Origin: Harenicola maris | Lineage (GTDB): Bacteria > Pseudomonadota > Alphaproteobacteria > Rhodobacterales > Rhodobacteraceae | Direction: 5' to 3' | Assembly: GCA_018524345.1 (NCBI GenBank) | Contig: JADQAZ010000002.1 | Location: 248,001 to 312,000 of the forward strand | Length of the DNA: 64,000 nucleotides | In this document: piece after piece, positions 45,609 to 54,072 of the stretch | How positions within the stretch are numbered: the stretch's first letter is position 1 | Layout: every line of letters begins with the position of its first letter | Made by a program: the position numbers and the translations under genes | The notes under the pieces: model-generated | What the model was told of the DNA's origin: nothing | Database searches by the model: none | Seen by the model: the letters and a program-made list of their open reading frames with translations, nothing else

Positions 45609-46802
45609 CTAGGTCACGCGGCCCCGTTGGTTGTATTTCTCGTCCTGCCAAAGGCCCTTGTTTATGATTTCTGAAAGAACCTTTTCGGCCTGCCGAACAT
45701 CCGCCGAATCAAGGTAGAGCGGGGTGAATCCGAAGCGCATGATGTTGGGTTCACGAAAGTCGCCGATGACTCCGCGCTCGATCAGGGCCTGCATCGCGGG
45801 GTAGCCATGCTCGAAGGCAAAGGAGACCTGACTGCCGCGCTCATTGGCATCGCGCGGGGAGGCGAGGGTGAGCGCCGGGCAATTGGCCTCCACCAATTCG
45901 ATGAACAGATCGGACAGCGCCATGGAAGCGGCGCGGATATCCGCAAGGTCGACACCTTCCCAAACGCTGAGGGCCTGATCCAGCACCGTCAGTTGCAGGA
46001 TCGACGGCGTGCCGACGCGCAGGCGCTCGGCCTTCATGGCCGGGCGGTAGGTCGGCTCCATCGCGAAGGGGGCGTCATGGCCGAGCCAGCCAGCAAGGGC
46101 GGGTTCGATCTCCTCGACGATATCGGGACGGGCGTAGATGAAGGCAGGCGCACCCGGGCCGCCGTTGAGGTATTTGTAGGTGCAGCCAACGGCGAACTCC
46201 GCGCCGCTTGCCGCGATATCGATGGGCATGGCCCCCGCGGAATGTGCCAGATCCCAGATCATCACCGCGCCGACCTCATGGGCCTTGGCGGTGATGGCAG
46301 CCATGTCGTGCAGGCGGCCGGTGCGATAATCCACTTGAGTCAGCAGAACGGCGGCGGTGTCTTCGGTGATGGCCTCCATCACGTCCTGCGGCGCGGGGGT
46401 GCGCAATTGATAACCCTTGTCGATCGTGTCCATCAGGCCCTGCGCCATATAAAGGTCCGTCGGAAAGTTGCCATTGTCGGACACAACCACGCGCCGGTCC
46501 GGCCGCATTTTGAACGCTGCGGCGAGGGCCTGATACACCTTGATCGACAGGGTATCGCCGGTTGCAACGCTGCCTGCCTCTGCCCCGATGAGGGCGGCGA
46601 TCTTGTCGCCCACCACGGCGGGAAGGGCCATCCAGCCCGCGGTATTCCACGCCTTGATAAGGTCCCTGCCCCATTCCTCCTGAATGGTTTTGGCGGCGCG
46701 TTCGGCAACCCCCTTGGGCGTGGGGCCAAGGGAGTTTCCGTCGAGGTAGATGACACCTTCGGGAATATCGAACAGGCTTTTCTTTGGAAGGTTGCTTTGC
46801 AT
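45609..46802 (-). CDS. kynU: Kynureninase
   Basis: A 397-residue fold-type I PLP enzyme. IYLDGNSLGP at the N-terminus and the PLP lysine in CTYKYLNGGPG are kynureninase signatures, with WDLAHSAGA supplying the cofactor-binding aspartate. It hydrolyses L-kynurenine to anthranilate and alanine (or 3-hydroxykynurenine to 3-hydroxyanthranilate). I chose the ATG at 46802 (MQSNLPKKS); a longer frame would overlap the divergent formamidase promoter. The partner formamidase gene is divergent, 95 bp away, so the two tryptophan-breakdown steps share a control region. The dioxygenase is not in the window. Confidence 0.94.
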   Translation of the reverse strand: MQSNLPKKSLFDIPEGVIYLDGNSLGPTPKGVAERAAKTIQEEWGRDLIKAWNTAGWMALPAVVGDKIAALIGAEAGSVATGDTLSIKVYQALAAAFKMRPDRRVVVSDNGNFPTDLYMAQGLMDTIDKGYQLRTPAPQDVMEAITEDTAAVLLTQVDYRTGRLHDMAAITAKAHEVGAVMIWDLAHSAGAMPIDIAASGAEFAVGCTYKYLNGGPGAPAFIYARPDIVEEIEPALAGWLGHDAPFAMEPTYRPAMKAERLRVGTPSILQLTVLDQALSVWEGVDLADIRAASMALSDLFIELVEANCPALTLASPRDANERGSQVSFAFEHGYPAMQALIERGVIGDFREPNIMRFGFTPLYLDSADVRQAEKVLSEIINKGLWQDEKYNQRGRVT

Positions 46803-46897
46803 CGCGTGCCCTTTGCGGCGGGGTGGGACAGGGCGGTTCGGCCTTGATCCCCGCCCCTGTTGCCCCGCAGGATGCAATGAATTGCGATGGGGAAACA

Positions 46898-47722
46898 ATG
46901 GCCGATCTTGATGGAATAGACTGGGACGAGGCCTTTAAGAACGGCGACTATATTCCGGATGGCGAGACCTTTCCGGACCTTTGGGCGCAGCAGGCCGAGA
47001 GGTTTCGCGTAAGCGCCAAGGGGCGGCTTGGCCTGCCCTATGGGGCCTTGCCCGAGGAGCGGTTTGATCTGTTCCTGCCGGAGGGGCCGCCCAAGGGGTT
47101 GGCCCTGTTTGTGCATGGGGGATATTGGCTCGCCTTCGACAGGTCGTTTTGGTCCCATCTGGCGGCGGGGCCGCTTGGCCATGGCTGGGCCGTGGCGATG
47201 CCGGGCTATACCCTCGCGCCAAAGGCGCGGATCAGGTCAATTACACGGCAAATCGGGCGAGCTATTGCCGCGGCGGCGGATCATGTCGCGGGGCCTATAT
47301 GCCTGACGGGTCATTCCGCAGGGGGGCATTTGGTCAGCAGGATGCTCTGCGATGATGCGCCCTTATCCGCGCCGTTGCGGAGCCGGATTGAAAGGGTGGT
47401 GTCCCTGAGCGGGCTGCATGATCTGCGGCCCCTGCTGCACACAGAGATGAACCAGACGCTGCGGCTGGACGTGGAGGAGGCTCGAGCGGAAAGCTCCGCC
47501 CTGCACCCGCCAGCTTCGCAGGCCGAGATAATCGCCTGGGTTGGCGGCGGGGAGCGGCCGGAGTTTTTGCGGCAATCCGCCCTGCTGGTCGAAAACTGGG
47601 GCCGGCAAGGCGCCAATACCCGCTTGGTGGTTGAGGCAGAGAGGCACCATTTTGACGTGATCGCGGGGCTGACGGACCCCGATGCGCCGCTGACCCGCGC
47701 TTTGGTCGGGGCACGGGGTTAG
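46898..47722 (+). CDS. Kynurenine formamidase-like alpha/beta hydrolase
   Basis: A 274-residue alpha/beta hydrolase. HGGYW (oxyanion-hole motif) and the nucleophile elbow GHSAGGHL match the arylformamidase branch, and the C-terminal ERHHFDV supplies the catalytic histidine. It would hydrolyse N-formylkynurenine to kynurenine, the substrate of the divergent kynureninase. I chose the ATG at 46898, preceded by GGGGAAAC. The stop overlaps the cueR stop region by 4 bp. Bacterial KynB is usually a different metal-dependent fold, so this is the hydrolase-type analogue; the symbol is left blank for that reason. Confidence 0.85.
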   Translation: MADLDGIDWDEAFKNGDYIPDGETFPDLWAQQAERFRVSAKGRLGLPYGALPEERFDLFLPEGPPKGLALFVHGGYWLAFDRSFWSHLAAGPLGHGWAVAMPGYTLAPKARIRSITRQIGRAIAAAADHVAGPICLTGHSAGGHLVSRMLCDDAPLSAPLRSRIERVVSLSGLHDLRPLLHTEMNQTLRLDVEEARAESSALHPPASQAEIIAWVGGGERPEFLRQSALLVENWGRQGANTRLVVEAERHHFDVIAGLTDPDAPLTRALVGARG

Positions 47723-48114
47723 GCCATCGGCGGCTCTGCCAGATCCTCAAGGATCGGGCAATCGGGGCGCCCGTCGCCGTGGCAGGAGGCGACGAGGGTC
47801 GACAGGGTGGAATGCATGGATTGCAGCTGTGCGATCTTTTCCTCGATCTGCTGCAGGTGACTGCGGGCCATTTTCTTGACCTGCGCGCTCTCGCGGTTGC
47901 TGTCCTCATAAAGGTGGAGCAGCATGCGGCAATCCTCGATGGAGAACCCCAAGGCCCGCGCGCGGCCAATGAAGGCGAGCTTGTGCAGGTCTGCCTCCTG
48001 AAAGGCGCGGTAGCCGTTACCGCTCCGCAGGGGTTGGATCAGGCCGATTTCCTCATAGTAGCGGATGGTCTTGGGCGGCAGGTTTGAACGCTTTGCGACT
48101 TCGCCGATATTCAT
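47719..48114 (-). CDS. cueR: Copper-responsive MerR-family regulator CueR
   Basis: A 131-residue MerR-type regulator. The N-terminal winged helix begins MNIGEVAKRSNLPPKTIRYYEEIGL. A dimerisation helix follows, and the metal loop has the CueR pattern with CHGDGRPDCPIL, that is, two cysteines eight residues apart. This binds one Cu(I). It follows copA by 3 bp on the same strand, so the regulator is co-transcribed with its target. The promoter upstream of copA has the overlong 19-bp spacer that MerR-type activators need. Confidence 0.9.
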   Translation of the reverse strand: MNIGEVAKRSNLPPKTIRYYEEIGLIQPLRSGNGYRAFQEADLHKLAFIGRARALGFSIEDCRMLLHLYEDSNRESAQVKKMARSHLQQIEEKIAQLQSMHSTLSTLVASCHGDGRPDCPILEDLAEPPMA

Positions 48115-48117
48115 AGT

Positions 48118-50379
48118 CTACTCCTGCGGGTTTTCGGGCATTGAGGGGGCGATGCGGCGCAGGCGGAGGGCGTTGGAAACCACCGAAACCGACGACAGGG
48201 CCATGGCGCCGCCCGCGAATACGGGCGAGAGCATCAGCCCGAAGGCCGGATAAAGCACCCCCGCCGCCACCGGGATCAGAGCGGCGTTATAGCCGAAGGC
48301 CCAGATCAGGTTTTGCCGGATATTGCGCATGGTGGCGCGGCTGACCTGAAGGGCATTGACCACGCCCTTGAGATCGCCGGAGATCAGAACCACATCGGCG
48401 CTCTCGATGGCCACATCTGTGCCGGTGCCGATGGCAATGCCGACATCGGCATGGGCAAGGGCGGGGGCGTCATTGATGCCGTCGCCAACAAAGGCCACCT
48501 TCGCGCCGTCGCGGCGCAGGGTATCGATCGCATCGACCTTGCCGCCCGGAAGGACACCGGCGATGACGTGGTCCACCCCTACCTGATCCGCAATGGCCTG
48601 TGCGGCGGCGGGTTGGTCGCCGGTGATCATCACCGCTTTGATGCCGAGGGTTTTGAGGGCGGAGATCGCCGCGGCGCTGGAAGGTTTGATCGGGTCGGAC
48701 ACGGTGAAGGCCGCGGCGAGCCTGCCGTCTATGGCGGCGAAAAAGCTGCTGCCCTCTTGGGCGAAGGCCTCTGTGTCGATGCCCTCGCGCTGCATGAGAG
48801 CCTCGGTGCCGACCATGACGGTTTTCCCCTGCACCTTGGCCGAGAGGCCATAGCCGGTGATGGAGGTGAAATTCTCCGCCTCGAACAGGGGCAGCCCCTT
48901 TTCCTTTGCCGCCTGCAGGAGGGCGGAGGCGAGGGGGTGTTCGGAGGGGGCCTCCGCCGAGGCGGTGAATTGCAGGGCCTGCGCAGGGTCGATTCCCGCC
49001 GCCGGTTTGATCGCCAACAGGGCGGGTTTGCCTTGGGTGATGGTGCCGGTTTTGTCAAAGGCGACGACATCAACATTGCTCAGGGTCTGCAAAGCGTCCC
49101 CCTTGCGGAAGAGCACGCCCATTTCCGCCGCGCGGCCCGTGCCGACCATGATCGACACCGGCGTGGCAAGACCCATGGCACAGGGGCAGGCGATGATCAG
49201 GACGGAGACCCCCGCCACCAAAGCAAAGCTGAGCGCCGGATCGGGGCCGAGGGCGAGCCAGACAGAGACCGTCACGGCGCAAAGCAGCAGGACGGCGGGC
49301 ACGAACCAGCGGGTCACACGGTCTACCACGCCCTGAATCGGCAGCTTGGCCCCCTGTGCCTGTTCCACCATACGGATGATCTGGGACAGGGCGGTATCAG
49401 CACCCACATGGGTGGCGCGGAAGGTGAGGCCGCCTTGGCCGTTCACGGTGCCGCCGGTGAGGGTGTCGCCCTCTGCCTTGGCAACGGGGGCGGGTTCGCC
49501 GGTGATCATGCTTTCATCGACGTGGCTGCTGCCCTTGGTGACCTTCCCGTCCACGGGAACACGCTCTCCGGGGCGGATCATGAGGATGTCGCCAACGGCG
49601 AGGGCACTGATCGGGACCTCTGTCGGGGTGCCGTTTTCCAGACGGCGGGCGGTGTCGGGGCGCAGGCTCAGCAGGCTCTGGATCGCGGCGCCGGTGCGCC
49701 CCTTGGCCCGCGCCTCTAGCCAGCGGCCGAGCAGGATCAGCACGACGATCACGGCGGCGGCCTCGAAATAGACAGCGCGGGAGGCCTCCGGCAGCAGGCC
49801 GGGGAAGAAGGTGGCGATGACGGAAAATCCCCAGGCAGAGCCTGTGCCAAGGGCGACGAGGCTGTTCATCTCGGGCGCGCGGCGCAAAAGCGCGGGGATG
49901 CCGGTGGTGAAAAACACCCGGCCCGGTCCAGCCAGAAGGAGGGTCGTCAGCGCGAATTGGATCAGCCATGAGACCTGCGTGCCGATGCTCCGCTCGATCA
50001 ACATGTGGAATGCGGGAATGAGGTGCGCGCCCATTTCAAGGATAAACACCGGAAGGGCCAGAGCCGCGGCAAGGATCGTGCGTTTGGCGAGGGCTGTGGC
50101 CTCCTCCGCCTTATGCTCCGCCTGATCGCGCGCGGCCTCCTGTCTGCGCAGCTCTGCGGGATAGCCTGCCTCTGTGCTGGCCTGGATCAGGGCCTGCGGG
50201 AGGACCTTGCCCCTGAAGAAGGTGACTGTTGCGACCTCGGAGGCGAGGTTGACCGAGACGGTTTCCACCCCCGGCACCGCCGCGAGCGCGGATTCCACAC
50301 GGCCGACGCAGGAGGCGCAATTAAGGCCCGAGACGCTCAGGTCCACTGTTTCAGGTGTTCGAGATGCCGATCCGGCCAC
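48118..50379 (-). CDS. copA: Cu(I)-translocating P1B-type ATPase CopA
   Basis: A 753-residue copper-exporting ATPase. It has one N-terminal HMA domain with GLNCASC (about residues 18-24), eight predicted membrane helices, the transport motif ACPCAMGLATP, the phosphorylation site DKTGTITQG, a SEHPLA motif and GDGINDAPAL. The start is a GTG, supported by AGAAGGA about 9 bp upstream. It pumps Cu(I) out of the cytoplasm. It is co-transcribed with cueR from a CueR-type promoter. Confidence 0.93.
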   Translation of the reverse strand: MAGSASRTPETVDLSVSGLNCASCVGRVESALAAVPGVETVSVNLASEVATVTFFRGKVLPQALIQASTEAGYPAELRRQEAARDQAEHKAEEATALAKRTILAAALALPVFILEMGAHLIPAFHMLIERSIGTQVSWLIQFALTTLLLAGPGRVFFTTGIPALLRRAPEMNSLVALGTGSAWGFSVIATFFPGLLPEASRAVYFEAAAVIVVLILLGRWLEARAKGRTGAAIQSLLSLRPDTARRLENGTPTEVPISALAVGDILMIRPGERVPVDGKVTKGSSHVDESMITGEPAPVAKAEGDTLTGGTVNGQGGLTFRATHVGADTALSQIIRMVEQAQGAKLPIQGVVDRVTRWFVPAVLLLCAVTVSVWLALGPDPALSFALVAGVSVLIIACPCAMGLATPVSIMVGTGRAAEMGVLFRKGDALQTLSNVDVVAFDKTGTITQGKPALLAIKPAAGIDPAQALQFTASAEAPSEHPLASALLQAAKEKGLPLFEAENFTSITGYGLSAKVQGKTVMVGTEALMQREGIDTEAFAQEGSSFFAAIDGRLAAAFTVSDPIKPSSAAAISALKTLGIKAVMITGDQPAAAQAIADQVGVDHVIAGVLPGGKVDAIDTLRRDGAKVAFVGDGINDAPALAHADVGIAIGTGTDVAIESADVVLISGDLKGVVNALQVSRATMRNIRQNLIWAFGYNAALIPVAAGVLYPAFGLMLSPVFAGGAMALSSVSVVSNALRLRRIAPSMPENPQE

Positions 50380-50410
50380 TTTGCCAATCCTTCTGTCGTG
50401 TTATGACAGA

Positions 50411-50441
50411 TAGGTAGTCCTTCCAGTAACTGGAAGCTCAA
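50411..50441 (-). promoter_or_regulatory. CueR-type promoter of copA-cueR
   Basis: On the minus strand, TTGAGC (-35, 50436-50441) and TACCTA (-10, 50411-50416) are separated by exactly 19 bp. Within the spacer lies the perfect dyad CTTCCAGT-A-ACTGGAAG (50420-50436). The 19-bp spacer and the TTCCAG...CTGGAA dyad are the marks of MerR/CueR-activated promoters. Confidence 0.88.
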
Positions 50442-50648
50442 GGGGCAAACGGAATTAATCTTTGTTCAGAGGCCGCAGAATTCTGCCGCAAGACGCGGCG
50501 CAGGCGCCCTGTTTCGGGCAGGATGCATCACGTCTGGGTCAAAAAGGCACTATTCCTGCATTGCGTGTTCCCATTGACCCCACAGATAGATAGCTGCACA
50601 GATCAGAACACCCAGATGGGTGATACCTACCTCAAGGAAGCCGAAACG

Positions 50649-50936
50649 ATGAAAACTAAGCTATGGCTCACTCTTTGCGCGACTGGCCTGCTCGGTGCCT
50701 GCACCGAATTCGGGCCGACCACCTCGCCGGACGGGTTTATCAACCCTCTGCCTGAAGAAGTGATTGCCGCCGCCGCGCCCTATCAGAACCTGAACGCGGT
50801 TCAGATCAATCCGATTGATGGCTGTTACGAGTACCAGCACATCGGGCCGGTTGAAACGACATTCCTGCCGCTGCGGACCTCGAACGGTCGCGCGATCTGC
50901 ACCGTCGCGCCAGAGCAGGTAGCCGAGGCGGGCTAA
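50649..50936 (+). CDS. Small lipoprotein of unknown function
   Basis: A 95-residue protein. The N-terminus MKTKLWLTLCATGLLGAC is a lipoprotein signal with the lipobox LGAC. The mature part of about 78 residues has two further cysteines (DGCYEY and AICTVA) that may form a disulfide. I chose the ATG at 50649 because AAGGAAG lies 8 bp before it; the frame is open further upstream but without such a site. I do not recognise a family. It lies between copA and an L,D-transpeptidase, so an envelope role is possible but not shown. The 269-bp gap before it holds the copA promoter and nothing else I can identify. Confidence 0.7.
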   Translation: MKTKLWLTLCATGLLGACTEFGPTTSPDGFINPLPEEVIAAAAPYQNLNAVQINPIDGCYEYQHIGPVETTFLPLRTSNGRAICTVAPEQVAEAG

Positions 50937-50962
50937 CTTGTCTGGGCAATGGGATCCGGCCG

Positions 50963-51628
50963 TCAGCTTGCCGCTGTTGGCCGGTCCTCTGGTGGATAAA
51001 GAAATGCGGTGCCGCCGGTGGTGACCTGGTCATACAGCCCATTGATATGGGCCATCACCATCCGCACGCAGCCGGAGCTTGCCCGCCCGCCGATGGAGCG
51101 GGGCTGCGGTGAGCCGTGGATACGCAGATATGTGTCGCGGTTCCCCTCGAACAGATAGAGCGCACGGGACCCCAAGGGGTTCGTCGGGCCGCCATCCATG
51201 CCATCGGCATGCTGTTCGTAAAGATGCGGGTCACGTTTGATCATCGCAGGCGTTGGTGTCCATGTAGGCCACTTTGCCTTGCGTTTGATCGTGTAGTTGC
51301 CGGGCTCATAAAGGTTGCCGCGGGCAATCGCCACGCCGTAGCGCATCGCCGTGCCGTCTGGCCGGATGTGGTAGAGGTAACGCGCAACCGCATCGACGTG
51401 GATGTCGCCTGGTGTCAGCCCGTCATTCGCCTGCACCAGTGTCGGCAGGAAGCGGCGGTGGAAGCCCCAGATATTGGTTGTCGCAGGGTCATAGCCCGCT
51501 GGCGTGATCTGTGCATCCCAAGCCGCCCACATCGAGCTGTCGGAGGTTGGACGCGCCGAGGCAGCCCCTGCGATCGGCGCAGAGAAGAGGGCAGCGGAGG
51601 TCATGATAAAATGGCGACGGGTAAGCAT
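50963..51628 (-). CDS. L,D-transpeptidase (YkuD domain)
   Basis: A 221-residue exported enzyme. The N-terminus TRRHFIMTSAALFSAPIAGAASA looks like a Tat-type signal peptide. The YkuD catalytic motif is HGSPQPRSIGGRASSGCVRM, with the nucleophilic cysteine in SSGCVRM and the histidine in IHGS. It makes 3-3 crosslinks in peptidoglycan or attaches proteins to it, in the periplasm. The gene is alone on the minus strand. The 224 bp between its start and the tRNA gene show no clear feature. Confidence 0.9.
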   Translation of the reverse strand: MLTRRHFIMTSAALFSAPIAGAASARPTSDSSMWAAWDAQITPAGYDPATTNIWGFHRRFLPTLVQANDGLTPGDIHVDAVARYLYHIRPDGTAMRYGVAIARGNLYEPGNYTIKRKAKWPTWTPTPAMIKRDPHLYEQHADGMDGGPTNPLGSRALYLFEGNRDTYLRIHGSPQPRSIGGRASSGCVRMVMAHINGLYDQVTTGGTAFLYPPEDRPTAAS

Positions 51629-51852
51629 ATTGGAGCGATCCTTAGGTGGTACGTTTCGCGATACTAGGGGGACACAAACAGCCTTTAGGCATCAAGTGCC
51701 AATCACATGCTGGTGTGCAGGTGAAAACGCCTGTGATCTTGATTAATATACACCATGTTTTCGGAAATTACAGGGGAATAGAGCGCGGCATTGCCCCTCA
51801 GGCCCCCGAACGTGGGCAGATCAGGTTTTGTAAGGGGGGGGTGTCTTGCGAC

Positions 51853-51939
51853 TGGTGCCCAGGAGAGGACTCGAACCTCCACATCGTTGCCAATACTAGC
51901 ACCTGAAGCTAGCGCGTCTACCAATTCCGCCACCTGGGC
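51853..51939 (-). tRNA. tRNA-Leu (anticodon CAG)
   Basis: The minus strand folds as an 87-nt class II tRNA. The acceptor stem is GCCCAGG/CCTGGGC with discriminator A and encoded CCA. The D-arm contains AATTGGTAGACGC. The anticodon stem CTAGC/GCTAG encloses the loop TTCAGGT, so the anticodon is CAG. There is a long variable arm, and a T-arm with GGTTCGAGTCC. It reads CUG leucine codons, which are common in this GC-rich genome. A strong promoter lies 17 bp upstream. Confidence 0.97.
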
Positions 51940-51955
51940 AGGTGTCGTAGAGCGC

Positions 51956-51984
51956 CTGCTACAAAGACAGCGCGGCACTGTCAA
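51956..51984 (-). promoter_or_regulatory. Promoter of tRNA-Leu
   Basis: On the minus strand TTGACA (51979-51984) and TAGCAG (51956-51961) are spaced by exactly 17 bp. The tRNA 5' end lies 17 bp after the -10 box. This is the clearest sigma-70-type promoter seen in the window. Confidence 0.8.
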
Positions 51985-52078
51985 TGAATATTCCGCAGAA
52001 ATCGTCCGGAATCTGCGGATCACTGTTGTCCAGCGGCGGCGCGCTGGATAAACCAAGGCGACGACAAGGGGAATTGAT

Positions 52079-53056
52079 ATGTCTCAGCTGGTTACAATCT
52101 ACGGTGGCTCTGGCTTTTTGGGCCGTTATATCGCGCGGCGTATGGCCAAGGCGGGATGGCGGGTGCGAGTCGCCTGTCGCCGTCCGAACGAGGCCGGTTT
52201 TGTCCGGCCCTACGGCGCTGTGGGTCAGGTTGAGCCTGTGCTCTGCAATATTCGCGATGACGCCTCTGTTGCTGCGGCGATGCTCGGGGCGGATGCGGTT
52301 GTGAACTGCGTGGGCACCTTTGACGAAGGCGGCAAAAACAACTTCGAGGCCGTGCAGGCCGAGGGCGCAGAACGTGTTGCCCGCATTGCTGCCGAGCAGG
52401 GCGTTTCCCGTATGGTTCAGATTTCCGCCATTGGCGCCGATGCCGAAAGCAGCAGCGCCTATGGCCGCAGCAAGGCCGCCGGTGAGGCCGGTGTGCTGGA
52501 GCATATGCCGGGTGCGGTGATCCTGCGCCCCTCTGTCCTGTTCGGGGCCGAGGATGAGTTCTTTAACCGCTTTGCCGCCATGGCACGTTTGAGCCCGGTG
52601 ATTCCCCTTATTGGGGCGGAGACAAAGTTTCAGCCCGTGCATGTGGATGATGTGGCGCAGGCGGCTGTGGCCGGTGTTCTGGGCAAGGCCGAGGGCACCT
52701 ATGAGCTTGGCGGGCCGGATGTGCATACCTTCCGCGAGCTGATCCAGCAGATGCTGGGTGTGATCCGCCGCCGCAAGCTGATCATCGGTTTGCCGCCCTT
52801 TATCGGCCGGATGATCGCGTTTTTCACCGGTTTGGGTCAGACCCTGTCCCTTGGTATCGTCAAGCAGGCGATCACCCGCGATCAGATCAAATCCCTTGAG
52901 ACGGATAACCTTCCTGCCGAGGGGGCCAAGGGCTTTGACAGCCTTGGGATCAAGCCTGTGTCGATGGAATCGGTTCTGCCGGACTACCTGTGGCGCTTCC
53001 GCCCTGCGGGGCAGTATGAGGCGCTGAAAGAAAGCGCGCGGAACCTGAAGGCCTAG
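52079..53056 (+). CDS. NDUFA9-like NAD(P)-binding protein (complex I-associated)
   Basis: A 325-residue atypical SDR. The cofactor motif GGSGFLGRYIARRM is at the N-terminus, followed by RVACRRP, which suggests NADPH. YGRSKAAGE has the Tyr-x3-Lys arrangement, and RPSVLFGAEDEFFNRFA is typical of the NDUFA9 / 'complex I NDUFA9 subunit family' proteins of alphaproteobacteria. These are thought to assist or bind respiratory complex I or quinone metabolism. It is followed by the convergent uppP gene with a 4-bp stop overlap. The start with AGGGGAATTG before ATG is well supported. Confidence 0.88.
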   Translation: MSQLVTIYGGSGFLGRYIARRMAKAGWRVRVACRRPNEAGFVRPYGAVGQVEPVLCNIRDDASVAAAMLGADAVVNCVGTFDEGGKNNFEAVQAEGAERVARIAAEQGVSRMVQISAIGADAESSSAYGRSKAAGEAGVLEHMPGAVILRPSVLFGAEDEFFNRFAAMARLSPVIPLIGAETKFQPVHVDDVAQAAVAGVLGKAEGTYELGGPDVHTFRELIQQMLGVIRRRKLIIGLPPFIGRMIAFFTGLGQTLSLGIVKQAITRDQIKSLETDNLPAEGAKGFDSLGIKPVSMESVLPDYLWRFRPAGQYEALKESARNLKA

Positions 53057-53856
53057 GTATAGGCGACGCACAAAAGGATCACGCCCAAGGCGATCCGGTA
53101 GATCACATAGGGCGTGAAACTGACCGAGCGCAGCAGGCGCATCATCAGGGTCAGGGCCACCAGAGCCGATAGAAACGCAAACACCGCCGCGATGCCCGCA
53201 TCGCGTGCGAGGGCCCAGTTTGCATCGGCGATCACCTCAACACTTAGAACCGCGCCGGAGGCGAGGATGGTCGGGATCGACATCAGCATGGCCAGCTTGG
53301 CCGCGCCCTCCCGCCCGTAGCCGAGCATGCGGGCGCCGGTGATGGTGATGCCCGAACGCGAGGTGCCGGGGATCAGGGCGATGGCCTGCCAGAGGCCCAT
53401 GGTTACGGCGTGCTTCAGCGTCCAGTCCTGGGCTGTGCGATCCTCCGCCCCGCGTTGATCGGCCCAGTAGAGCAGCACCCCGAAAAGGAGCATCGTCCAG
53501 CCGATCACAGTGATGGAGCGCATGGCATCGTCAAGGCCGGTCAGCTTGAGCACGAGGCCGAAGATAATCACCGGAATCGTTGCGATCATCAGGCAAAGGG
53601 CCAGCCATGCGCCGGGGGTGTCGGCCTTGCCGCGCGCCAAACGCAGGGTGCCGATGCAGGCGGATTTCACGTCCCTCCAGAAATAGAGGACCACGGCAAA
53701 GAGGGTGCCGATATGCACGGCCACGTCAATCGTCTGCCCCTGATCCGCCATGCCTGTCAGCTGCGGCAGCAGGATAAGGTGGCCGGAGGAGGAGACGGGG
53801 AGGAACTCGGTAATTCCTTGAATGACGGCGACGATCAGAAGGTGAAGGAGGGGCAT
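53053..53856 (-). CDS. uppP: Undecaprenyl-diphosphatase
   Basis: A 267-residue membrane protein of the UppP/BacA family with about eight helices. QGITEFLPVSSSGHLIL near the N-terminus holds the catalytic Glu and the SSSGH motif, and PGTSRSGITI is the second conserved block. It dephosphorylates undecaprenyl diphosphate to recycle the lipid carrier for peptidoglycan and other wall polymers. It also confers bacitracin tolerance. It is monocistronic. Confidence 0.94.
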   Translation of the reverse strand: MPLLHLLIVAVIQGITEFLPVSSSGHLILLPQLTGMADQGQTIDVAVHIGTLFAVVLYFWRDVKSACIGTLRLARGKADTPGAWLALCLMIATIPVIIFGLVLKLTGLDDAMRSITVIGWTMLLFGVLLYWADQRGAEDRTAQDWTLKHAVTMGLWQAIALIPGTSRSGITITGARMLGYGREGAAKLAMLMSIPTILASGAVLSVEVIADANWALARDAGIAAVFAFLSALVALTLMMRLLRSVSFTPYVIYRIALGVILLCVAYT

Positions 53857-53917
53857 TTGAGGCCTGCAAAATTGGGGTTTGGGCCAAATTACACAACTGG
53901 GTCGCAGGGGCCAGAGA

Positions 53918-54006
53918 GCATTTAGGTCAGCATGGCTGCCCTAAAAAACGGCGACGAAGGGCCGCAGGGCAGAATTTTCCGCCAGATTTCTGCATTTAGG
54001 TCAGCA
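53918..54006 (+). repeat. 15-bp direct repeat upstream of gltD
   Basis: GCATTTAGGTCAGCA occurs at 53918-53932 and again at 53992-54006, exactly 74 bp apart (about seven helical turns). The 216-bp gap between uppP and gltD also contains CTGCCC (53935-53940) and GGGCAG (53967-53972) in inverted orientation between the two copies. The whole could be a looping regulatory site for the gltD-gltB operon or a small local duplication. Confidence 0.6.
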
Positions 54007-54072
54007 CTAATGACTTTTAATTTGTCGAGTATCCCTGTAATCAGCCCATTCAATGACTCGCGGGAGGCGTAA

